Shown here piece by piece: positions 1 to 10,800 of a stretch of DNA of 64,000 nt. The stretch is from Archegozetes longisetosus (Eukaryota; Arthropoda; Arachnida; Sarcoptiformes; Trhypochthoniidae): the NCBI GenBank assembly GCA_018873245.2, contig JAEMBT020000001.1:14920220-14984219 (forward strand), read 5' to 3'. Each line of letters opens with the position of its first letter. Position 1 is the first letter of the stretch. The position numbers were made by a program, and so were the translations under genes. The notes below the pieces were generated by a model. The model made no database searches, had not been told where the DNA came from, and saw only the letters and a list, made by a program, of their open reading frames with translations.

Positions 1-59
1 AAGAAAATATACATAATTAAAATTATTTTCAACAATTACTTAATTAGTGACAGGTTTAC

Positions 60-153
60 CATAAGGTCCGGGCTCTTCCGGAAGTTCTGACTGTTCGACT
101 CTCAGATCATCTTTCTTATGAATAACAACTGATAAATTGTCTCTTTTGTCCAT
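60..153 (-). CDS. Sorbitol dehydrogenase-like, first exon (gene continues off left edge)
   Basis: Reading leftwards from the ATG at 153, 31 codons plus one base encode an N-terminus of the zinc-dependent sorbitol/threonine dehydrogenase type: an NLSVVIH start, DDLRVEQ, then an E-P-G-P turn. Vertebrate sorbitol dehydrogenases begin the same way before the GICGSD zinc-site exon. A GT donor follows at 59-58 (phase 1). No matching second exon lies downstream on this strand inside the window, so I infer that the rest of the gene is to the left of base 1. A frameshifted copy of this exon sits at 14050-14143, and later exons of a related pseudogene start at 15628. The enzyme family oxidises polyols such as sorbitol to ketoses with NAD. 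Functional status cannot be judged from one exon. Confidence 0.55.
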
Positions 154-363
154 TATTAAAAACTTGAAGAAACTATATAAAAATTTTAAACTATATATGA
201 GTGAACTACAGAACTTCTGCTGATTTCAAAGCATTTGATATCAACTTATATACTCTGTTCTGTTATTCTGACAAACTTTCGCAATCAAATATATATTTGA
301 AACAGAGCCAAGTATTGTGCTTGAATAACTTCTTTGAGTCAAATGTTACGCTCAATCATTCTA

Positions 364-766
364 CAGGGCTGTTTTTATATACCTGAACGTACGAGAACGA
401 TATGATTGGCTGAACTCATTCCTTATATATACTTATTGAGTATAGGGTAATCTTTTAAATAAGAAAAATTTTACGACTAAATTTATACCCTTTTATTACT
501 TTACTACAGGTGTGCATAATTATAGAAGTGTATATTTTTGCTTTAATTCTTTGTTTAATCCTCAATTTATTAAACAAAAGATTAACATTTATCATTATTT
601 TATTTACAAAAACAAAAGATTTATATTTATCTTAATTTTATTAGTCAAAATATTCGTTCCCTTTTTCAACTACACTCCGTACAAAATATATGTAAAACAT
701 CAATACTATTAACTAATTGATTAATAGTAGAAGAAACACCTGTTCAGTTATTTAAAAACAGCCCTG
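364..766. mobile_element. MITE-like inverted-repeat element
   Basis: The segment begins with CAGGGCTGTTTTTATATACC and ends with its imperfect reverse complement (arm about 25 bp). The flanks share ATTCT(A) on both sides, but an exact 8-bp duplication is not clear. The interior is AT-rich and shows no transposase. The CAGGGCTG terminus is of hAT type. The rest of 154-1083 holds nothing else I recognise. Confidence 0.45.
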
Positions 767-1083
767 TATTCTACTGATTGCAAAAGTACTCAAATTAAAT
801 TTTCGTTTTATAAACATATTCTGAATATGAGATCAATTGACAAGTAAAAAGCAAAATACGTGATCTCGAAGTTATGATAACTAATAAATAAAATTTTAAT
901 CTATTGCAAAACTTTTACTCTGATAACTTATGTTCATATACAAATCGAAATGTGTGTTATCTTTTTTCTGCTTATGCAACGTAATTAAATTGATAATTTA
1001 TAAACCTATAAATAATGTTTTACAGGTGTTTTAGTTACAAAAATTCTTAAGACCGAAAAAATACGACTTAATACTTGACAAAA

Positions 1084-1450
1084 ATGAAACTTATTTTGCT
1101 TTCAATGTTGATTGCTTTTATCGGTAAATAAGTTTGAATTTTTCTAGTCTTAGACTGAATCGTTTCCTTTTTTCAGTTATAGAAATTAATAGTCAAAAGT
1201 TGATACATTTAAAAGAACATAGAGTTGACTGGGAGTGCAGTCGAACTGCAGGCAATTGCAGTGCATTGTGTGATAAGTATGGATACAGTCATTCGAGTTG
1301 TTACATCGGAACGTGATTGAGTTCTGCAACTGTACTCAATGCGAGGCTCAACGATGTGTTAATTCATGTAAAAACGATGGCCTAATTGGCAGATGTGTTG
1401 GTATGAATACAAATGCAGGCAGTACCAGTTGTGGCTGTTATGACAAATAA
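1084..1450 (+). CDS. Two-domain cysteine-rich secreted peptide, defensin-like (one -1 break)
   Basis: Exon 1 (1084-1123) encodes a hydrophobic signal peptide starting MKLILLSML. A 53-bp intron (1124-1176, GT...TTTTTCAG) follows, and exon 2 completes the signal region in phase. The mature part has cysteines spaced C-x6-C-x3-C-x9-C, then after a stop at 1314-1316 the next frame continues with further cysteines. Read across the break, this gives two successive six-cysteine arrays, each with the C-x3-C and closing C-x-C signature of invertebrate CS-alpha-beta defensins. The second domain (about 1325-1450) ends at TAA 1448-1450. The break is a net loss of one base near 1311-1312. Antimicrobial or other secreted function is inference from the cysteine pattern; a related venom-type knottin is possible. 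No related copy is visible in the window. Confidence 0.55.
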
Positions 1451-3817
1451 ATTCTTTAAATAATCTATGGCTGTTACCTTGAAACGAGTTTGAAATTAAA
1501 GTTACTTTAAATTGGACTTTGATTTATATGTTATTCATTTCGCTTGAATAAGAGACCTGATGAAACCAAATTTATAGGAATATTTTTAGAGTGATAGGAA
1601 ATAGTGTCAAAATACAGAATGAGATAAACTGATGCGATATAAATGAGCGCCAACAGATATGACCAACAATTAGTGTTGCAAAAAGAAAATTTTCGGAGAT
1701 ATTATCTCGACAAACTTTCTAGAAAGTTTCCCATCAAAGAGAAAATTTCTAGAAATTTTCCATCACTACCAACAATCCTTGCAGTAATATAGATGAAGGA
1801 ATTCTATTGATCTTGATCTAATATGATTTTAGGATAAGTTTTCGTATTTTACGAATAAAGCTATCTAATGTTAATTATTGTGTGGCATAAAATTAAACAA
1901 TAATTAACAACGATAGTTATCTTAATAGTGGAAATATAATTCTGAATAATTAATTTATAATTGTCTAATTTCTAATATTCTAAGCTAATGAAAATTAAAT
2001 TTGATAATCAAAAATATCTGCTAGGCTAGCTAACCTAACCTAACAAAATACTCGGTTAGGGATTTAAACTGAAAGTATCAATGCATTAAATTTATTATGA
2101 GTGAGAAATATATGCGACCGTACTTTGAGTGGTAATCAATTTATGTTTTAAAACTCAAAACATGATTAAACGATAGACTATTATTAGACATACCCGAAGT
2201 TATGATAAGCTGACTAACACTAAAGGTTTTTCCTACAAGTGAAGATTAAATAACTAATAATTAAAAGTTAAGTGAATTGTGTTTTTGAAACTATTCATAT
2301 TGAGTAACGCTAAAAAACATAAGTTATAAATATGTTTACAGTGATATTGCATGTATAAAAGTTATTATTATAGATACGATGTTCGTACTAACGTTAATAC
2401 AGTGAGATTTTAAGCATAAGAATTATAAATAGTGCTGCGATCTATATTAACTAAAATAACAAAAATTGTATTAATATTCTTATAAGTTTAAAACAATACT
2501 GGCTTCTTGCTCACGATAGGACTTTACAACAGCTGTTTTCTCACAATCAAATACAGCTTTATTTTGACTTATTCTCCCAATAAGATGCTTTTAATAGTCG
2601 AAATTTAACAAATTTTTTATTCTTATATACTTTGATATGTGTGGCATGGGTTAAGACAGTTTCCTAAGCGTGATAGGTCCCAATGGTATATCATAGGCTA
2701 AGTTCGAAAAAATATTTGATCTAATAAAGTCAAATAGTTAATTTTTCCTCGGATAATTTTATATGAGATTACTTGATGAAATAACTTCACATAATGTCAA
2801 ACAGTTTTTATTTTTCTTGAAGAAGAGATGAAAATTCAATCTTATTGCTAGATCAAGTAATGTTGCGATCAGTTCCAGTTCTTTTGGATTTGGTTCGGTT
2901 TGAGTTTGGTTCTGGCTTGATTTAGTTTTAAATACAGTTTTTTATTTTGATTCTATGGAATTTTTGAAAAGTTTGAGAACTCATCTAAAACTGTAAACAT
3001 GTACACGAAAAAGTTAGAATTCACTCATTAGTATGGTATTCAATCATTAGTATAATAAGTTATTTTGATAAAAAAGTCGGACCAATTATCTGTATATCAT
3101 ATCAACATCAGATGAAGAAAATATAAAATAAAGGACTTCAATTACCAGTGGACTAAATACAACTGAAATTGGTTGTATATTCAATGAAATGGACTTGAGT
3201 TTCTTTTAAATTGATGTTTTATTCAAAATACATTAAAACGACAAACTCTATATTTGCTATAATTGAAGCAAATTAAAAAATCATCAAATTTTGATTAAGA
3301 GTACACCTTATCCTATTGAAAAATAAATCTGATTTAATATTTTAAAAATGATCTTAGATTGAGATCAAGATGTGAATTGAGTCCAAGTATGGTCACTATG
3401 TCTTTAGTTGTGAAATCATTTAAAGAACAGATTATTTTAATTCAAACATTATTGCTTTAATTAAAAATTACATGTATTTTGATAAATAAAATTTGTATCT
3501 AATATTTTGCTCGGTTTTGAGTTTGGTCCGGTTTGAGTTTAGTTTTGATTGAAAATCACAGTTTGGTTTGGTTTGGGTTCAGTTGGGTTTGGTATTAGAA
3601 TTCACTTTTTCAGTTAGGTTTGGGTCAAGTATCGAGAACTACTAGCGGTTTTAAGATCAAGTATAACACAATTGAAGATAAGAGCATGTAGTAAATTAAC
3701 TGTTAGCCAAGAAAAGTTTATAATTAGAGAACATAGGAAAGCTTTAAGGGATGAAGTACACTTTAGGCCCATATGCCAAACGTGAGGTCCAAAAGTCACA
3801 ACTAAAGTATCGTGGAA
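1451..3817. other. Intergenic, no gene recognised
   Basis: AT-rich sequence with short simple patterns only. A run containing CCTAACCTAAC lies near 2032-2046. Two stretches rich in GGTTTGGTTT-like words (about 2880-2935 and 3510-3620) are degenerate low-complexity repeats. A TTTCTAGAAATTTTCC-like motif at 1715-1765 recurs inside the element at 5286-6248. Confidence 0.5.
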
Positions 3818-4485
3818 CTTCTCCCATCAAATACCATCGACAGATAAAAGTTGTGTATTTATCATTACTAAAAAGATACAAGAGTTGATAAACCTAGGGG
3901 CTCAACAATTTATTCAGATCTGTATTATGTTTAGTGATATTAATCAATAAATGAATACTCAAAACTAGTGATGCTATGAACTTATAGTTTCAATTTCTGT
4001 CTCGTCCCTCTTATCTTGTCCAAACGCGTCAGAGATTAATCCGAGATCTATGCATAGTTTTTATCGACCGACCGTACTATAAGTGGACGTTATCAAATTT
4101 TTGCCACGTCCACTTTTCATAAACGCTCACTTTTCCCAAGTCACTTTTCTTCGGAGATTTAACCGGATTCCGTTTCTCCAAGGGTACTTAGCCCCTAAGC
4201 CGCTCAAGGCATTGATCATAAAGGGGTTGGATCCCTAAAAGGACTATTTTACTTACGGGGGATCACAATACAGCTAACACATGTGAACTTTAGATAGGAA
4301 AGACCTTTTAAGAGCTCAACCCCTTTATGACAGATTCCTTGGCGGAGCTTAGGGTCTAAATGCCCTTGAAGAAGCGAAATCCGGCTAAGTTTTTTGATAA
4401 AGAATGGGCGTTTTATGAAAGAGTGTGCGAGAATCAAATTTAACCACATCCACTTATAGTACTCAATGATGGGAGTTCAACAATA
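3818..4485. repeat. Foldback element with long imperfect inverted arms
   Basis: GAACTTCTCCCATCA near 3818 is mirrored by TGATGGGAGTTC near 4466. Inside, about 4077-4235 (ATAAGTGGACGT..., then CAAGGGTACTTAGCCCCTAAG) pairs with the reverse complement of about 4300-4465. The arms are roughly 160 bp with scattered mismatches and a short loop. No transposase-like reading frame is present. It looks like a non-autonomous DNA element; the superfamily is not determinable. The 4486-5285 stretch after it shows nothing I recognise. Confidence 0.55.
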
Positions 4486-5285
4486 CCTTTGATGTATTTC
4501 TAGAACTTCGCGTTTAACCTATGGATGTAAAGTATACTTTAACCAAAAAACTTACATAAGTCAAATAATTTCATATAAAATTATTTAATCAAATTATATC
4601 AAATTGTGTCGAATGATTTACATTCGTCAAAATATCGGTCATAAATTAATAAAAATTAAATCTTTATTTGAAGTTTTTATGTTCTAATTTATTCGCAATT
4701 TAAAATATTTAGGAATAAAAATTGTCTTACTTCTGCAAAATATTGGCCAAGTAGTTGTCAAAATGTAATCAAATAATTTTGAATTTTACTCAAATAATCA
4801 AAAAATGTTCATCAAATAAATACTCGAATAATTTGATAGACTTATCAAAAATTTTTCGATTTTGATCATAAGTTTTATCAATTTTTGAATCGATAGGAGA
4901 AACAGATCTTATGATTTAAGTTAAAGCAAAAATAAAAATAAGGGAAGCACAAGTGAAAATACATATTATGAAACCTGATTTTGCAAATATGTTCTACGAA
5001 TAAGAATAAGTCACTCATAGAAAGGAATAGTATCCAAGGTAAGAGTTCCAAAAGACTAGTTTCAAGATAGATCTTCTATATAGTTCGACCTGTTAGTTTA
5101 CAAGCTAAGGTTCAAGCACTGAGTTTTAAATCCAGGGTCAAGATCCTCCTTTTCCAGAATATGAATGAAAATTGTTCTAAGTTTTCGAATAATTGTTATC
5201 TCTCAGGTTTTAACGAATTTTTGGACTAAAAATAATTTGCCTAAATTAGTAGAAGTAATCGAATTAATGAACGATAAGGAATTAT

Positions 5286-6248
5286 TAGATGGAATCAGTG
5301 GGAATTACAATTTCATATCTTGAAAATTATGTTTAATGGCAAAATGAATATACTCGCCTCCTGTCTGGTTGACAAAAGTCCAGTGAGGTCAGAGGTTACA
5401 CTTACCAGTGGCGATATTGTTTGAGACGATATTCTTATAACATTTTCGTACACAGTACGAATTTAAATTTAATTTTCATAGCTTTAAGGTTTTGTCTCTT
5501 TGTTCTTGCAAATTCTTTATATCGCAAGTCAAATTAAAGAAGTCAAATAAAAACTTTAAAAATTTCCTAATTGATATTAGTTTGATGCTACTTTCGAACA
5601 AGTTATAAGAAAGAAATCAACTTACAAAATAGTGCCACTGATAAGTGTAACCTCTAGTGTTGTGAAAAGAAAATTTCTATGAAAATTTCTAGAAATTTGC
5701 TCGAGAGATAATTTCTCATAAAAAATCGAGAAATATTCTTTTAATGAACCTCACATAGATATACGTGAACCTCCCCTTGAAGAATATGAATCTCATAAAG
5801 AAACCACTCATAAAAAATATGACTTACACATGCATATATTAATCTTTAAGTTCATACAATTTAATTGAATTTCGGACTTAATTTTTAATACATTTAAGTG
5901 TTATTCACTCATAATTCCTTAAAATGGCTGTAAAGACATGCTATCCCGTTTAATGAATCTAAGGCTCATTATATCTCAATAGGAGATTCAAATATTTCTA
6001 TGGGAGGTTCAGTAAAGAAAAATTTCCTGGTCATAGAAATATTTCCAGAAATATTTCTAGAAACTTTCTAGAAATTTTCTCATCAAAAAATAATTTCTAG
6101 AAATTTTACAACATTAGTAACCTCTGAACTCTTTGGACCTTTGTCACCAGACAGGAGGCGAGTATATTCATTAGATATGTAGTCATTATTTTGCCATTAA
6201 ATATACTTTTGAAGATATAAAATTGCAGTTTTCGCTAATTCCATCTAA
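5286..6248. mobile_element. Non-autonomous element with long terminal inverted repeats (about 115 bp)
   Basis: The left end (TATTAGATGGAATCAG..., then CTCGCCTCCTGTCTGG and AGAGGTTACAC) is mirrored at 6112-6247 (GTAACCTCTG, CCAGACAGGAGGCGAG, CTAATTCCATCTAATA). The arms are about 115-135 bp and diverged. The interior contains several copies of a TTTCTAGAAATTTTC-like motif, also seen near 1715-1765, and no transposase. The superfamily is unknown. Confidence 0.6.
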
Positions 6249-6249
6249 T

Positions 6250-6865
6250 ATATTGATTTCAAACACAACTAAACCTGACTTTTTTGAACATGAAGTTCTT
6301 TTTAAAAAATAAAAATGAAATTCTTAAGTATTTATTTATATTATTTAAAAAGGTCTTAACTTCATGCTCAATATAAACAGATTTTACTGTAAAACTATCA
6401 AGTTATTTAAAAGGACTGCATTCAACAGCAAATAACTTAAAAGTTTGTGATAATTTGTTTCTAAGTTGTTTCAAAAAGGTTTTCTTGTTTTATTATCAAA
6501 ATCCAAATTCGGCCAAGTAATCTTATTTAGTAGTTTAAAAGCATTTTTGCTTATAAAATATTTTTATAATAATAGTTTAAATTTCTGAAGAATGAATAAG
6601 AAGATAATTTATCAATTATTTTACACTGAATAAATAATAGATTAGATTAGAACAAACACCACTACCTGGTAGGCGGCAACCTAATGGTAACTCATTTTTC
6701 AATACAAGTCCACAAAAATGACTTAAAATTGTTTTATAATTTAACAAGAGTTCAATTGGAAACACATACAGATATGAATTTTTGTCGTCTGGAGTTTTAG
6801 AAAAGTTAAAATGAAAATAAACTACATTTTATTAGCTAGAATTTGTGGTTCTGAATAATAATAAT
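6250..6865 (+). repeat. Partial direct duplicate of the sorbitol dehydrogenase pseudogene 5' region
   Basis: This block matches about 15110-15680 in order and orientation: the AAAAGGTCTTAACTTCAT region, the AACCTAATGGTAACTCATTT region, and the start of the VGICGSD-type exon. Here that exon start reads with substitutions and two in-frame stops right after the GSD-equivalent position. The copy ends there, so it carries no usable coding sequence. The 6866-7850 stretch that follows shows no gene or repeat I can support. Confidence 0.6.
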
Positions 6866-7849
6866 AATGTAATATTAAACTTTACATATCTGTTTATATA
6901 TTTCTAATTTCAATCTATATTTAGATCTGATAATTTTACTTGTGTAGAGCTTTTATAATCTACATTGTTTATAATAGGTTTGAGGTAAGAATAGAACTTT
7001 AGACAGATGATCTCGATTTCTTTCTTCCTGAGCTTGAATTTATTAACTTGAGGCGAAGGATTCTTCTAAATATTTCACCTATATAAAATTATTTATGATA
7101 TCTATAGAAGTGACTTTTGGATGATAGTCTTTTTAATTGTTACTATCGCTAATCATTAGGATTAGTTCAAGTTATATCTTTTAGACTTTAGGCATACATT
7201 TTATTTGATGGGTTTTTACACATTTTACAGTTTAGCATCGGGTAGAAGCTGTTTTAAACTTATGAGCTAATTTAACTGTTAAGTACCTGTTTTGATAAAC
7301 TTTCATAAGATTATTCTCAGAAAAATTAAGGGAATAGTTTGCAACTATTTATAACCCGATTTAAATTAGATGTGAATGTTTTGTCTTCAAAAGTATTTCG
7401 ATGCATTTCAAAATTAAAATCAAATCTTTCAATAGTCAGTATTCTAGACACACTTTGTGATTCCATTAAAAATGTTGAGATTGAAATACTTAGAGATTTA
7501 TTAAGCTTACGCTCATATTATAATAGTTCAACTTATGCTATTTTTGAATTTTAAATAAGTACCGATTAAAATACTGATTTTTGAAATTTTTACCACCGAT
7601 TACTTGATAACTTGATTACGTTTATCATGGAAAAATCACTGGTTAAATGATAACTTCTACAAATATCGCAAACATTAGTACTTTATTTATCGTCATCCAA
7701 TTTAGAGTAGTCTCTTAGATTTACTTTATTATTGTTTTTATTTAATTTACTTTAATGACATTTATAGATAGTATTAATCGTCCATTAAGTACAAAATCTA
7801 GGCTTAAATTAAAGATATAATCCAACCATTAAATACATTTAATTTCAAA

Positions 7850-10800
7850 CGACTTGAAATCCAACCTAAATTCTCTAAATTCACTTCTACAAATATGTTC
7901 AACCTTCACTGTAAAATACAATGCTTTTATGTTAATTAGTGCTCTTTCTATATTGTAAGCAACGTTTACACTCTGACACCATATCTTTCCTATTTATGTC
8001 GATGTGCTGCATGTAATCAACAGCAATGGCATAATATTTAACAACAGATGACGGTATAAAGAACAATAACTATAACTCAATTAAGAAATAAATTAAAACT
8101 TAGAAAATATTGGGAAACTTTGATTCCAAAAGCCACTATACTCGCTTAGTATTGAATTAAAATGCAGAGAATATGTGGTAATGTTTTAATCCTAGGTTAA
8201 TTCTACATTGCGTTAAAGGGTTAAGAGTTAAGTTGACAATTTTATAAAGTTTCGCATTTAAAGTAAATAGTATTTTAATTATAAATTATGGAAATTTCTT
8301 CTCAATATTCTTAAAGTGTAAATAGATTCAATACAAGTATTAAATAAAGTTCGGCAATAAATCATTAATGAAGAAAAAGTTGAACGATGTCTCAAAATTA
8401 TTTTATATAATTGATTAGCACTAACTCCAAACCACATCCCAAATAGACCCCCGATATAACAAAAATAACCATTGAATGTCATAACAGGTGTCTCTTTATT
8501 GATTTTAAATAGTTTACTTTCGTCCCAATTTAGTCTCACTTCGAAGTAGTCATAGCCTGGTAGATACAATTTTCTTCTGTCAGCTGCATATTCATCATTT
8601 ACACAATCGTTTGGACACAACTTAGTACAAACTTTTGTGTAACGTTCATGAAATGAGTTAATTTGTGTCTTATTCAGACAAATATCGAGATTTTGAAATC
8701 CAAAATCCAATTGACTGATAGTATCTCGTAATGTAAAACACGAACAATTCATTCTCAATTCACAATAATATCTAATACACTGTCGAATACAGTGTTTATT
8801 TGATAACGAATTGAAAGGTGTTTCAATAGTATGATAATGAATGCATTGAGATTTATATGGATATCCCAAGTATTCGAATGACTTTTTAGCAACAGAAAAC
8901 TCCACACTATCCCTAACAAAGAAAGTTGTACCATGTTCGAAATCTCTTATACTAAAAGTTATCATTTTCAGTCTATAATTGAAAGAAAAACGTAAAAATA
9001 TTGTTTGTTTTAAATTAGTGAGCAATATTTTTTTATACTTTTCTGATGAAATTTTTATTTGATTATTAGTAAAATAGTTGAAAATTAAAGCTGAATTTTC
9101 AAAACGTTTAAGTTTCTCAACAATACTTTCATTGACGATTCTTGTCTTTATTTGAATCAAGTCATGTATTTCTTTATATCCCGAAAATTTATCACCAAGT
9201 TTTATATCAATAACTGGTTTAAAATTACTGTCGCAATCTTCATAACCCATTTTATATTTATATTCACAGTTATAAATATTCAAATATTTAAGTTCGTAAT
9301 AGAGCCTTTGGTAAACATTTTCACTGAAATTATTGAATCTTTTCATTTCATTGTTTGTTGGTTGTGAAAGAAATTTAGGAAAAATCGAAAATGCAATTTG
9401 AGGTATTCGTATTTGATCGAAATACTGATCCATTATTTCCAATTTGATGACAGATTCGAAACTCAAAAAATTCAAAGTGGCTTTCATTGATTGAGTAATA
9501 AATAGAATGGTCGAAATTAGGTAAATAATTTCCTAAATTGTTGAGTAAATTAATTTTTAATTTGAAAGATATGATGAGAATCAACCAAAATTACCTTCAA
9601 TTTCAAATTTTTTATTCTTTTCACGAACCATTCCGCAAATTCGAAATATTTACCAAATTTTCTCATTAACGTTTGTCGAATATCGATTTTATTGATTGAT
9701 CTGATTATTATGTTTTTAAAATCACTTAACGAGATTCCTTGCCATAAACCTAATAATCCACCAATATTAATTAAATATTGAATGAAATTTAGTTGAGGTC
9801 TGTATATAAATTCAAAGTATTGACTACTAGATGGTTTAAATAAAGGTATTTGACTCGCTATTTTCGAGATTTCATAAATATCTTCATTACACGACTTTCT
9901 GCATATTCGATATAACTTTTCAAATTCAATATTGAGGGTTAGATTTTCACAGAATCTATATTTATATTTAGTATAATTATAGTTATCAACAACGTATGTC
10001 AAAAACTGATAATTTCTCGGTAAACAATTATTTTTTAAGAAATTTTTCAGTATTATTTCATTAATACATTGCTCCTGAGATCTAATAATTGAATCATAAT
10101 ATTGGCAATTAGTTTCATAAGGAGGCGGCAGTCGTTTGAACGAAAACTTGTCATATACGATAGCGGTAAAATAACCTTCTAGTCCAGATAATTTGCTCAT
10201 TGAAAAAGATGGCAATTTGTTAGCATCATGTACGAACAAAAGTTTCTCTGCTTTGAACGAAATGAGTTGAATACTAGATATTTTCAGAGAACTATTAAAT
10301 TTTTCGCTCAATTTACTCAAAAAGGTAAAGCATTTTTCTTCTTTTAAATGACTAGTGATTATATTAGCCACATATTCACATTCATACCACTCATTTCCAT
10401 AATAAACTGCACAGTTAAATTCAAGAGCTTTTGTGTCAATAAGATTCAAGTAATCCGAAACAAGTGTTTGATTATCCAATAGTGCAATGTATTGATCGTA
10501 AGTTGTATTACAAAATCTATTGTCAGTTTTGTCAAATGAACAATTATTGTATATTCTTCTATATTTTTCGATCCACTGTTTTGATCTAAATTGAACCTTT
10601 ATTATATCAAACTTTAAGCTCTTTGGTTCACAAATAGTTATAGCAGGAAATGAATCGAAACTTCCATTAATAAAATGTTCTCTTGGTTTAACTTCAACTG
10701 CTGTTTTATACTCAAGATATTCTAATGTTATTCCAATTAATTGATAAATAAAACAAGTGATGCAAATCATTTTGAATACAACTTTCAAATTCATTTTGCG

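Noticed and set aside
2030..2050. CCTAACCTAAC words (also near 17940 and 29620-29705) as telomeric (TTAGG)n
   Set aside because: Only two or three units each, degenerate, with no array; chance in AT-rich sequence is more likely.
7339..7554. 71-codon open frame on the plus strand
   Set aside because: No recognisable domain, no supporting copy, and typical of chance frames in this AT-rich DNA.
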